Source: Streptomyces sp. SAI-127 (GTDB lineage: Bacteria; Actinomycetota; Actinomycetes; Streptomycetales; Streptomycetaceae). Taken from it: DNA of 64,000 nucleotides. Made by a program: the position numbers and the translations under genes. The stretch covers positions 8,762,501 through 8,826,500 of the forward strand of contig NZ_JARXYJ010000001.1 in assembly GCF_029894425.1 (NCBI RefSeq), read 5' to 3'. Shown piece after piece: positions 50,437 through 57,992 of this stretch. The notes under the pieces are model-generated. The model worked only from the letters and a program-made list of their open reading frames with translations, did no database searches and was not told where the DNA came from. Positions within the stretch are counted from its first letter, which is position 1, and every line of letters begins with the position of its first letter.

Positions 50437-51081
50437 TCAGAACCCAGGGCCCCCCACCTTGTCCCCGACCGCCGCAAGCCGCCCCCACAGCAGATCAGCC
50501 AGACTCTTCACCAACTCCGCCCGCGGGCAAGGCCGTTCCCCGAGCCACCAGTCACCCGCCGCATACATCATCCCGACGATCCCGTGCCCCCACACCCGCG
50601 CCAGCAACTGGCTCCCGGGCCCGAGATCGAGCCGGTCCTCGATGACCTGCCCCAATTCTTCACCCATCCTCCGCAGCAAGGGCGCGGAATGCTTACCGAC
50701 ATCGAACCCCTGCTCCCCGACCTGGCCCCCCTCGGCGGGGTGCATCAGGAACCGGTACACCTGAGGCCGGGCCTCGATCGCGGCCAGGTACGTGTCCAAA
50801 GTCGCCTCGACCCGCTCACGCCGTTCCGCCGGAGCGTCGAGCGCGGCCCGAAGCGAGTCCAGCAACGCGTCCGTGTGCCGTTTGGCGAGGGCAGCGTAGA
50901 GTCCCCCCTTGTCACCGAAGTGCCGATACAGGATCGGCTTGGTGATGCCGGCTTCTGCGGCGATCGCGTTCATAGAGGCCTGCGGTCCATCGCGCAGCAC
51001 CACTCTGTCCGCGGCCTCCAGCAGTTCGCGCCGACGGCGGTCGGCGGACCGCTGCTGATCGGTCCGCTGTGTGGTGTCCAT
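50437..51081 (-). CDS. TetR-family repressor, probably of the adjacent acyl-CoA dehydrogenase
   Basis: A 214-residue regulator with ATG 51081 behind GGGGAG. The helix-turn-helix reads AADRVVLRDGPQASMNAIAA then GITKPILYRHFGDKGGLYAA (residues ~22-62). The C-terminal domain, with ARPQVYRFLMHPAEGG and VWGHGIVGMMYAAGDWW, resembles fatty-acid or acyl-CoA-responsive repressors (FadR/KstR-like). It is divergent from an acyl-CoA dehydrogenase. The intergenic region has three TAAC-type half-sites, its probable operators. Confidence 0.92.
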   Translation of the reverse strand: MDTTQRTDQQRSADRRRRELLEAADRVVLRDGPQASMNAIAAEAGITKPILYRHFGDKGGLYAALAKRHTDALLDSLRAALDAPAERRERVEATLDTYLAAIEARPQVYRFLMHPAEGGQVGEQGFDVGKHSAPLLRRMGEELGQVIEDRLDLGPGSQLLARVWGHGIVGMMYAAGDWWLGERPCPRAELVKSLADLLWGRLAAVGDKVGGPGF

Positions 51082-51177
51082 GAGCTCTCCCCACCCGTAC
51101 TGAATCGGTAACGCCTGCGCAAACTAACACCCGGCGGGTGATGGACATCGAACAGGCTGCTGACTGGTCATCGGGAG

Positions 51178-51225
51178 TTGACTTTTCCTACCCGTGGGTA
51201 ACAGACTCGAGTTACCGCAAGTAAC
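51178..51225. promoter_or_regulatory. Acyl-CoA dehydrogenase promoter with overlapping palindromic operators
   Basis: TTGACT at 51178-51183 is a good -35. GGTAAC-N8-GTTACC (51197-51216) overlaps the -10 region, and the second half-site pairs again with GTAAC at 51221 (GTTAC-N5-GTAAC). The three alternating half-sites suit a TetR dimer pair. A further GGTAAC lies at 51107-51112 near the TetR start. Confidence 0.65.
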
Positions 51226-51253
51226 ATGCACGTGCGTCGCCGCTGGAGGGGAC

Positions 51254-52480
51254 ATGGCCGAGTTCACCATGGAGCTCAACGACGAACAGAAGGAGGTCCG
51301 GGACTGGCTGCACGGCTTCGCCGCCGACGTCATCCGCCCCGCGGCCGCCGAATGGGACGAGCGTGAGGAGACTCCCTGGCCGGTCATCCAGGAGGCCGCG
51401 AAGGTAGGCATCTACTCCCTCGACTTCTACGCCCAGCAGTACTTCGATCCCACCGGGCTCGGTATCCCGATGGCGATGGAGGAGCTGTTCTGGGGCGACG
51501 CGGGCATCGCCCTGTCGATCGTAGGCACCGGTCTCGCCGCTGTCGGCGTTCTCGCCAACGGCACCGAGGAGCAGATCGGCACCTGGATCCCCCAGATGTA
51601 CGGCGACGCGAACGATGTCAAGGTCGCCGCGTTCTGCTCGTCCGAGCCGGACGCCGGCTCCGACGTGGCCTCCATGCGCACGCGCGCCGTGTACGACGAG
51701 GCCAAGGACGAGTGGGTGCTCAACGGCACCAAGACCTGGGCGACGAACGGCGGTATCGCCAACGTCCACGTGGTCGTCGCGGTCGTCGACGCCGAACTCG
51801 GCTCCAAGGGCCACGCGTCCTTCATCGTGCCGCCGAACACGCCGGGGCTGTCCCAGGGCCAGAAGTTCAAGAAGCACGGCATCCGTGCCTCGCACACCGC
51901 CGAGGTCGTGCTGGAGAACGTCCGGGTGCCCGGCTCCTGCCTCCTCGGTGGCAAGGAGAAGCTGGACCAGCGCCTCGCGCGGGCCCGGGAGCGGGCGAAG
52001 ACCGGCGGGGAGCGGGTGAAGAACGCGGCGATGGCCACGTTCGAGGCCTCGCGGCCCGCCGTGGGCGCCATGGCCGTGGGCACCGCCCGGGCCGCCTACG
52101 AAGTCGCCCTCGACTACGCCAAGACGCGTGAGCAGTTCGGGCGGCCGATCATCGACAACCAGGGCGTGGCCTTCCAGCTCGCGGACATGCGCACCTCCAT
52201 CGACGCGGCCCGTCTCCTGGTGTGGCGCGCTTCCTGGATGGCGATCAACGGAAAGCAGTTCACCGCCGCCGAGGGCTCGATGTCGAAGCTCTTCGCAAGT
52301 GAGACGGCGAAGAAGGTCACGGCGCAGGCGGTCCAGATCCTGGGCGGCAACGGCTACACCCGGGAGTACCCCGTGGAGCGCATGCACCGGGACGCCGCGA
52401 TCTACACGATCTTCGAGGGTACGAGCGAGATCCAGCGGCTGGTCATCGCCCGGACCCTGTCCGGCATGTCCATCCGCTGA
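51254..52480 (+). CDS. Acyl-CoA dehydrogenase
   Basis: A 408-residue flavoenzyme. ATG 51254 follows GGAGGGGAC. FAD and substrate segments: [55 protein letters not shown] and the catalytic Glu segment in [17 protein letters not shown]. It introduces the alpha,beta double bond in acyl-CoA. A charged insertion at residues ~235-260 ([19 protein letters not shown]) is less usual but fits a group found in actinomycetes. TetR control is expected (gene at 50437). A strong terminator follows. Confidence 0.95.
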   Translation: MAEFTMELNDEQKEVRDWLHGFAADVIRPAAAEWDEREETPWPVIQEAAKVGIYSLDFYAQQYFDPTGLGIPMAMEELFWGDAGIALSIVGTGLAAVGVLANGTEEQIGTWIPQMYGDANDVKVAAFCSSEPDAGSDVASMRTRAVYDEAKDEWVLNGTKTWATNGGIANVHVVVAVVDAELGSKGHASFIVPPNTPGLSQGQKFKKHGIRASHTAEVVLENVRVPGSCLLGGKEKLDQRLARARERAKTGGERVKNAAMATFEASRPAVGAMAVGTARAAYEVALDYAKTREQFGRPIIDNQGVAFQLADMRTSIDAARLLVWRASWMAINGKQFTAAEGSMSKLFASETAKKVTAQAVQILGGNGYTREYPVERMHRDAAIYTIFEGTSEIQRLVIARTLSGMSIR

Positions 52481-52496
52481 CGAAGTCCGAACAGCA

Positions 52497-52533
52497 CGTC
52501 TTCGCCGACTCGTCCGCCGGGTCGGCGAAGACG
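52497..52533 (+). terminator. Terminator of the acyl-CoA dehydrogenase
   Basis: CGTCTTCGCCGAC pairs perfectly with GTCGGCGAAGACG over 13 bases around an 11-base loop, 17 bases after the stop. No T tract. Confidence 0.85.
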
Positions 52534-52557
52534 CACACGGCAGCGAACCAGCAAGCC

Positions 52558-52794
52558 CTAGGGCGCACTGCCGCTGCTGTGCGCGATACAGGCCACATCG
52601 ATCCGATCGGCCAGCTTGGCCAGTTCGATCGTCAGCGCGGCCACCGTATCCTCGTCGAGCCCGTCGGCCCCGGCCTCGACCAGGTGCAACCATCGCCCGC
52701 CAAGACTGCGGAGCAACTTGCTCACATCGGCGGCAGTCACCTGCAGGGTCCCGCGGTCATCGACGATCAGAGGCAGAGTCACTTCGCGGTTCAC
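52558..52794 (-). CDS. Small conserved protein, DUF6213-like
   Basis: A 78-residue protein starting with GTG 52794 (VNREVTLPLIVDDRG). The body reads VTAADVSKLLRSLGGRWLHL and VAALTIELAKLADRIDVACI; I think this is the DUF6213 family of Streptomyces, a tentative label. A beta strand plus two helices are likely; no catalytic motif is seen. It is upstream of nothing on its own strand and convergent with the acyl-CoA dehydrogenase. Function unknown. Confidence 0.78.
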   Translation of the reverse strand: MNREVTLPLIVDDRGTLQVTAADVSKLLRSLGGRWLHLVEAGADGLDEDTVAALTIELAKLADRIDVACIAHSSGSAP

Positions 52795-52819
52795 ACCCGG
52801 GATGTTAGCCGCGCAAGCG

Positions 52820-54205
52820 TCACGCTCCGTGCCAAACCGTGGTGATGTTGCAGAACTCCCTGATTCCGTGCCCGGACAGCTCACGCCCGTATCCGGACCG
52901 CTTGACCCCGCCGAACGGGAACGCCGGATGCGAGGCGGTCATCCCGTTGACGTACACCCCGCCGGCCTCCAGATCCCGTACGAACCGGTCGACCTCGGCC
53001 CCGTCCCGCGTCCACACGTTGGAACTCAGCCCGAACGGCGAGTCGTTGGCGATCAGCACCGCCTCGTCGAGGCCGTCCGCCCGGTACAGCGTGGCCACCG
53101 GCCCGAACGTCTCCTCGCGGTGGATGCGCATCTCGCGGGTGACGTCGGCGATGACGGTCGGCGGGTAGTACCAGCCGGGCCCGTCCGGCCGCTGCCCGCC
53201 GCACAGCACGCTCGCCCCGCTGCGCCTGGCGTCGTCGACGAGTTCCTCCAGATCGGCCCGGCCCTGCTCGCTGGACAGCGGCCCGACCTCGGTGTCCTCC
53301 TCCAGCGGGTCGCCGACCTTGAGGGCCTTCATGCCCTCGACGAACCGCTCGGCGAAACGGTCGTAGACGTCCGTGTGCACGATGAACCGCTTGGCGGCGA
53401 TGCAGGACTGCCCGTTGTTCTGCACCCGCGCGGTCACCGCGATCTCGGCGGCGCGGTCGATGTCCGCGGACGGCATGACGATGTACGGGTCGCTGCCGCC
53501 GAGCTCCAGAACCGTCTTCTTCACCATGTTCCCGGCGGTGGACGCCACGGCCCGCCCGGCGGGCTCACTCCCCGTGAGCGTGGCCGCCTTGACGCGTTCG
53601 TCGCGCAGGATCTCGTCGATCGCGCCGGACCCGACGAGCAGCGTCTGGAAACAGCCCTCCGGGAAGCCCGCCTGATGGAAGAGGTCCTCCAGGAACAGCG
53701 CGGTCTGCGGCACGTTCGAGGCGTGCTTGAGCAGGCCGACGTTGCCCGCCATCAGGGCGGGCGCTGCGAAGCGGACCACCTGCCACAGCGGGAAGTTCCA
53801 CGGCATCACCGCGAGCACGGGCCCCAGTGGCCGGTAGCGGACCAGGGCGCGGGAGGCGCCGGAGTCCTTGACGTCGTGCTCGGCGGGCTCCTCGTCGGCC
53901 AGCAGCGACTCCGCGTGCTCGGCGTACCAGCGCATGGCCTTGGCGCACTTGGCGGCCTCGGCGCGGGCCTGCTTGACCGGCTTGCCCATCTCGGTGGTCA
54001 TGACCCGGGCGATGTCCTGCTGGATGTCGTCGAGGAGCCCGGCGGCCCGGTCCAGGAGACGGGCGCGCTCGTCGAACGACGTCGTCCGGTAGGTGCGGAA
54101 CGTCGCCTCGGCGAGCTGGAGCCTGCGTTCGATCTCCTCCTCGCCCATGGCCTCGTACGTCTTGAGCGTCTCGCCGTTCGCCGGGTTCACCGTCGCGATG
54201 GGCAT
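52820..54205 (-). CDS. gabD: Succinate-semialdehyde dehydrogenase-type aldehyde dehydrogenase
   Basis: A 461-residue NAD(P)-dependent enzyme. ATG 54205 follows AGGAGGTCGGTC. Cofactor and catalytic parts: MPWNFPLWQ, LTGSEPAGRAVAS, LELGGSDPYIVM with the general-base Glu, and NNGQSCIAAKRF with the nucleophile Cys. The N-terminus MPIATVNPANGETLKTYEAM and the EFCNITTVWHGA end match the GabD1-like group common in actinomycetes, which oxidise succinate semialdehyde to succinate. Substrate range can be wide. It stands alone in transcription. Confidence 0.9.
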   Translation of the reverse strand: MPIATVNPANGETLKTYEAMGEEEIERRLQLAEATFRTYRTTSFDERARLLDRAAGLLDDIQQDIARVMTTEMGKPVKQARAEAAKCAKAMRWYAEHAESLLADEEPAEHDVKDSGASRALVRYRPLGPVLAVMPWNFPLWQVVRFAAPALMAGNVGLLKHASNVPQTALFLEDLFHQAGFPEGCFQTLLVGSGAIDEILRDERVKAATLTGSEPAGRAVASTAGNMVKKTVLELGGSDPYIVMPSADIDRAAEIAVTARVQNNGQSCIAAKRFIVHTDVYDRFAERFVEGMKALKVGDPLEEDTEVGPLSSEQGRADLEELVDDARRSGASVLCGGQRPDGPGWYYPPTVIADVTREMRIHREETFGPVATLYRADGLDEAVLIANDSPFGLSSNVWTRDGAEVDRFVRDLEAGGVYVNGMTASHPAFPFGGVKRSGYGRELSGHGIREFCNITTVWHGA

Positions 54206-54275
54206 GACCGACCTCCTGAAGAGCTGATGTGCTTCGACCTTCCCGCGCGGCGGGGGCGACCGCAACGCGTGGACG

Positions 54276-54737
54276 TCAGGCCGAGTGCTCAGCCAGCCGG
54301 TCGAGAAACGCGGCCTGCGCCTTGACGATCACGGCCCTGCCCCGGTCGAGGCCGAACCACTCCACCCGGTCCAGCTCGGGGAACTCCCGCATCTGCCCGG
54401 ACTTCGGTGGCCACTCCATGGTGAACAGGCCCGGAACCACGGTCGCCGGATCGAGGTCCGCCTCGATCGCCCATGCCGTGACGACCTTGCCGTTCGTCTG
54501 CCGGACCTCACCCAGCGCTACGGCCTCCCCGTCGGGCGGCGGCAGCCCGAGTTCCTCCTGGAACTCGCGGCGGGCCGCGTCCCAGGCCGACTCCGAGTCC
54601 GGCTCGTACTCGCCCTTGGGAACCGTCCAGGCTCCGGCGTCCCGCCGGGCGAAGAACGGGCCACCCATATGGCCCAGCAACACCTCCAGGCCGTCATCGG
54701 TGTGCCGGAACAACAGCAGGCCGGCGCTGGTCCTCAC
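54276..54737 (-). CDS. NUDIX hydrolase
   Basis: A 153-residue protein. GTG 54737 overlaps the ligase stop by 4 bases (GTGA), so it is translated from the same mRNA. The Nudix box lies at residues ~47-69 (GEYEPDSESAWDAARREFQE, then ELG), complete with REFQEEL. The opening VRTSAGLLLFRHTDDGLEVLLGH and ending DRVEWFGLDRGRAVIVKAQA are typical of diadenosine/nucleotide pyrophosphatases. Coupling to a DNA ligase suggests nucleotide clean-up or removal of capped or adenylated products; that is inference. Confidence 0.92.
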   Translation of the reverse strand: MRTSAGLLLFRHTDDGLEVLLGHMGGPFFARRDAGAWTVPKGEYEPDSESAWDAARREFQEELGLPPPDGEAVALGEVRQTNGKVVTAWAIEADLDPATVVPGLFTMEWPPKSGQMREFPELDRVEWFGLDRGRAVIVKAQAAFLDRLAEHSA

Positions 54738-56272
54738 GGCCTCACCTCGGGATGCGCGGCCAGCAGCGTCTCCACGGTGTCGGCCTCCTCGGGCCTCTTG
54801 TCCTCGCGGTAGCGGACCACCCGCGCGAAGCGGAGGGTGACTCCGGCCGGGTAGCGGGTCGACTTCTGGAGGCCGTCGTAGGCGATCTCGACGACGAGTT
54901 CGGGCCGTACGGTCACCACGTAACCGCTGCTTTCGACGGCCAGCTCCTGGAGCCGCTCGGTCTGCCAGGTGAGCATCGCGTCGGTCATGCCCTTGAAGGT
55001 CTTGCCGAGCATGGCGAAGCCGCCGTCCGCCGTACGGGCGCCGAGGTGCAGGTTGGAGAGCTTGCCGGTGCGTCGGCCGTGGCCCCATTCGGCGGCCAGT
55101 ACCACCAGGTCGAGGGTGTGCACGGGCTTGACCTTCAGCCAGGAGGCGCCGCGCCGGCCCGCGCTGTAGGGGGCGTCGAGGGACTTCACCACGACGCCCT
55201 CGTGGCCGCGCTTCAGAGTCTCGGCGAGGAACTCCTCGGCCGCCCCCGCGTCCTGCGGCCCGGACACCAGCGTGCGCCGGACCCGCATCGGCTCGGGCAC
55301 CAACCGGGCCAGCTCCGCGTGCCGTTCGGCGAAGGGCAGGTCGAGGAGGTCGCGGTCGTCGACGGACAGGGCGTCGAAGAAGACGGGGGAGACGGGGACC
55401 ACCTCGGCGGCCGTCGTCACGTCCACGCGGGAGCCGACCCGGCCCGCCGTCTCCTGGAAGGAACGGGGACGCCCGTCCTCGTCGAAGGCGATCACCTCAC
55501 CGTCCAGGATGAACCGCTCGCCCCTCAACTCCCGTGCGGCAGCCGTCAGCTCGGGCAGCCGGTCGGTGATGTCGTCGAGGGTGCGCGTGTACAGCCGTAC
55601 GGCATCCCCGTCCCGGTGGATCTGGACGCGGATGCCGTCCAGCTTCTCCTCGACCGCGCAGATGCCGAGCTTCTCGACCGCCTCGGCCACGGAGGAGGCG
55701 CTGTGCGCCAGCATCGGCAGGACCGGGCGGCCGACGGTGAGGCGGAAGCGGTCCAGGGCGGGTGGGCCGTCGGTGAGCAGGGCCTCGGCCACGGTCTGGA
55801 GGGAGCCCGCGAGCATCACGGCACGGCGCACGTCGGCGGGAGGTGCCCCCGTCGCCAGGGCGAGCCCCTCCGTGGCGACCGCGTCCAGCGCCCCCTGCCG
55901 TACCTCTCCGCTGATCAGCCCGAACAGGAACCGCTGTTCGTCCTCGGTGGCCGCGCCCAGCAACTCACCCACCAGCCGGGCGCGTTCGGCCTGCGAGCCT
56001 GCGCCCGCGACCTTGCCGAGCTCGCTGAGCAGGGCGTCCACCTCGCGCACGGTCAGGGCCGGCTCGGCGGCCGGGGCGACCGGGCGGCTCAGCACCTTCC
56101 AGCCGACGCCGAGCCGGCCCTGCGGGAGCCGTCCGGCCAGGTACGGGATGACGATCGGGACGTCGTCCGCCTCGGCGTCCCGGAACAGTTCGGCGAGGAG
56201 CGCGATCTTCCGGGACCGCGCCGAGGTGGCGGCGACCTCCTGGGACACGTGTGCCAGCCGGGCAAGCAGCAT
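54734..56272 (-). CDS. lig: ATP-dependent DNA ligase (LigB/LigC type)
   Basis: A 512-residue ligase. ATG 56272 (MLLARLAHVSQEVAATSARS) is where homology begins. An N-terminal helical domain (residues ~1-190, with LAELFRDAEADDVPIVIPYL) is followed by the nucleotidyl-transferase core: adenylation motif EEKLDGIRVQ (Lys takes AMP), RTLDDITDRLPEL, DGEVIAFDE, FFDALSV and the Rx10 segments with VVKSLDAPYSAGRRG and WLKVKPVHTLD. A C-terminal OB domain ends near EVRP. It seals nicks in repair; the main replicative ligase is the NAD-dependent LigA elsewhere. Nudix gene coupled downstream. Confidence 0.94.
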   Translation of the reverse strand: MLLARLAHVSQEVAATSARSRKIALLAELFRDAEADDVPIVIPYLAGRLPQGRLGVGWKVLSRPVAPAAEPALTVREVDALLSELGKVAGAGSQAERARLVGELLGAATEDEQRFLFGLISGEVRQGALDAVATEGLALATGAPPADVRRAVMLAGSLQTVAEALLTDGPPALDRFRLTVGRPVLPMLAHSASSVAEAVEKLGICAVEEKLDGIRVQIHRDGDAVRLYTRTLDDITDRLPELTAAARELRGERFILDGEVIAFDEDGRPRSFQETAGRVGSRVDVTTAAEVVPVSPVFFDALSVDDRDLLDLPFAERHAELARLVPEPMRVRRTLVSGPQDAGAAEEFLAETLKRGHEGVVVKSLDAPYSAGRRGASWLKVKPVHTLDLVVLAAEWGHGRRTGKLSNLHLGARTADGGFAMLGKTFKGMTDAMLTWQTERLQELAVESSGYVVTVRPELVVEIAYDGLQKSTRYPAGVTLRFARVVRYREDKRPEEADTVETLLAAHPEVRP

Positions 56273-56323
56273 GCAGCCATCCTGCACCGGAGGCGGCGGG
56301 TCCACACCCCGACCGCACCCCGG

Positions 56324-57247
56324 CTATGCCCCTACGGCCGCGTCGAGATCGCTCATCAGCAGTTCCCCGTTGATCGTGGCCGCCGCCCGGTATCCGGCGC
56401 TCGCCGCGTTGATCACCTGCTCCCCGAAGCCGGCCGCGTTGCCCACGGCGTACACACCGGGCACGGTCGTCTGCCAGTTCCCGTCGACCACGGGGTAGCT
56501 GCCGAAGGGCGTCTCCTGGAGCTCGGCTCCGAGCCGCTGCAGCAGGCCGTTCTGCGGGACGGCCCGGGGCGCGGTGAAGACGACCTCGCGTGCGTGCGTC
56601 GTGCCGTCCTCCAGCCGTACGGCGGTGAGCCGGTCGTCCGTCACGACCAGCTCGGCGACCTCGCCGGGCACCACGCCGACACCGGCCGCGGCCAGCCTGC
56701 GCAGATCGTCGTCCGAGAGCTCGGACTCGGTGACCGTGTGCAGGAAGAGGGTCACGTCCTTCGACCACTGGGAGACCATCAGCGCCTGGTGCACGCTGAG
56801 CGGAGTCGTGGCGAGGACGCCGAATGCCTGGTCGCGGACCTCCCAGCCGTGGCAGTAGGGGCAGTGCAGGACGTCCTTGCCGAAGCGCGCCGCGACACCG
56901 GGCACGTCCGGGAGCTCGTCCTTGAGGCCGGTCGCGACGACGAGGCGACGGGCCTGGAGCACCCGCCCGCTCGCCAGGGTCACGGCGAAGCCCGGGGCGA
57001 CGTCGACCACCCGGTCCCGGACCAGCTCGACGCCGTACCCCTTGATCTCCTCGCGCCCGATCGCCAGGAACTCGGCGGGCGGCATGCCGTCCCGGGTGAG
57101 AAAGCCCTGCATGTGCGCGGCGGGCGCGTTGCGTGGTTCGCCCGCGTCGACGACCAGGGTGTGACGCCGGGCCCGGCCCAGGACGAGGGCGGCGGACAGG
57201 CCTGCCGCGCCGCCACCGATCACGATCACTTCGTATGTCTCGGTCAT
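56324..57247 (-). CDS. Thioredoxin-reductase-like FAD/NAD(P) oxidoreductase
   Basis: A 307-residue flavoprotein starting with ATG 57247 (MTETYEVIVIGGGAAGLSAA). FAD motif GGGAAGLSAALVLGR is at the start. The redox-active CPYC pair lies in LHCPYCHGWEV near residue 130. GVYAVGNAAGFGEQVINAAS is the second FAD motif. It matches the TrxB-like group whose partner is not always thioredoxin. The NAD(P) stretch (AFGVLATTPLSV) lacks the normal GGGDSA, so reductant binding is altered. It is divergent from a cupin-type XRE regulator 64 bases away. Confidence 0.92.
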   Translation of the reverse strand: MTETYEVIVIGGGAAGLSAALVLGRARRHTLVVDAGEPRNAPAAHMQGFLTRDGMPPAEFLAIGREEIKGYGVELVRDRVVDVAPGFAVTLASGRVLQARRLVVATGLKDELPDVPGVAARFGKDVLHCPYCHGWEVRDQAFGVLATTPLSVHQALMVSQWSKDVTLFLHTVTESELSDDDLRRLAAAGVGVVPGEVAELVVTDDRLTAVRLEDGTTHAREVVFTAPRAVPQNGLLQRLGAELQETPFGSYPVVDGNWQTTVPGVYAVGNAAGFGEQVINAASAGYRAAATINGELLMSDLDAAVGA

Positions 57248-57276
57248 GCCGCCACGGTCGCTCCGCGGGCGCGGGA

Positions 57277-57305
57277 TTGACAAACAACTTTGCCGATTCT
57301 GCAAT
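57277..57305 (+). promoter_or_regulatory. Leaderless promoter of the XRE-cupin gene with inverted repeat
   Basis: TTGACA (57277-57282) is a perfect -35. A 17-base spacer leads to TGCAAT (57300-57305), six bases before the ATG at 57312, with no ribosome site. TTGC-N7-GCAA (57290-57304) overlaps the -10 and may be the repressor site. The divergent flavoprotein start is at 57247. Confidence 0.68.
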
Positions 57306-57311
57306 ACGGGT

Positions 57312-57884
57312 ATGAGTACCGACGATGTTCTCGCCGAAGTGGGTCCCAGGCTCAGGCGGCTGCGGAAGGACCGGGAGGTGACCCTCGCGGCGCTCTCGGA
57401 GAAGACCGGCATCTCCGTGAGCACGCTCTCCCGGCTGGAGTCCGGCCTGCGCAAGCCCAGCCTGGAGCTGCTGCTGCCGATCGCCCAGGCCCATCAGGTG
57501 CCGCTCGACGAACTGGTCGGCGCCCCGCCGGTCGGCGATCCCCGGGTGCGGTCGGCACCGCTCGAACGGCACGGGCGCACCTTCTGGCCGCTCACCCGGC
57601 AGCCCGGCGGCCTGCAGGCCTTCAAGGTGCTGGTGCCGCGCCGCGAGGAGGAGCCGGAGCTGCGCACCCACGAGGGCTACGAATGGCTGTACGTCCTGGC
57701 GGGGCGGCTGAGGGTGGTGCTGGGCGAGCACGACGTGATCATGAGTGCGGGCGAGGCGGCGGAGTTCGACACCCGGGTGCCGCACTGGTTCGGGTCGACG
57801 GGGGAGGGGCCGGCGGAGTTCCTGAGCCTGTTCGGGCCGCAGGGGGAGCGGATGCACGTACGGGCGCGTCCCCGGAAGGCGTGA
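57312..57884 (+). CDS. XRE-family regulator with C-terminal cupin domain
   Basis: A 190-residue regulator. ATG 57312 gives MSTDDVLAEVGPRLRRLRKD; the helix-turn-helix spans ~10-65 (VTLAALSEKTGISVSTLSRL). Residues ~100-185 form a cupin (EGYEWLYVLAGRLRVVLGEH, then EAAEFDTRVPHWFG), probably a ligand site. Such XRE-cupin proteins control nearby oxidoreductase or transport genes, often by sensing a small organic molecule. It is divergent from the flavoprotein at 56324, the likely target. Confidence 0.93.
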   Translation: MSTDDVLAEVGPRLRRLRKDREVTLAALSEKTGISVSTLSRLESGLRKPSLELLLPIAQAHQVPLDELVGAPPVGDPRVRSAPLERHGRTFWPLTRQPGGLQAFKVLVPRREEEPELRTHEGYEWLYVLAGRLRVVLGEHDVIMSAGEAAEFDTRVPHWFGSTGEGPAEFLSLFGPQGERMHVRARPRKA

Positions 57885-57992
57885 GCGGGCGTTCTCCCTC
57901 GCTTCTGGGACAACTGAACGATCACGCAGGTAAGTTCACCGGATGCACGAGATATCGACCCGGGCGCACTCCGCGGCAGGGCAGGCCGTCCG

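Noticed and set aside
54752..57280. 842-residue plus-strand frame
   Set aside because: Antisense of the ligase and flavoprotein genes; no domains.
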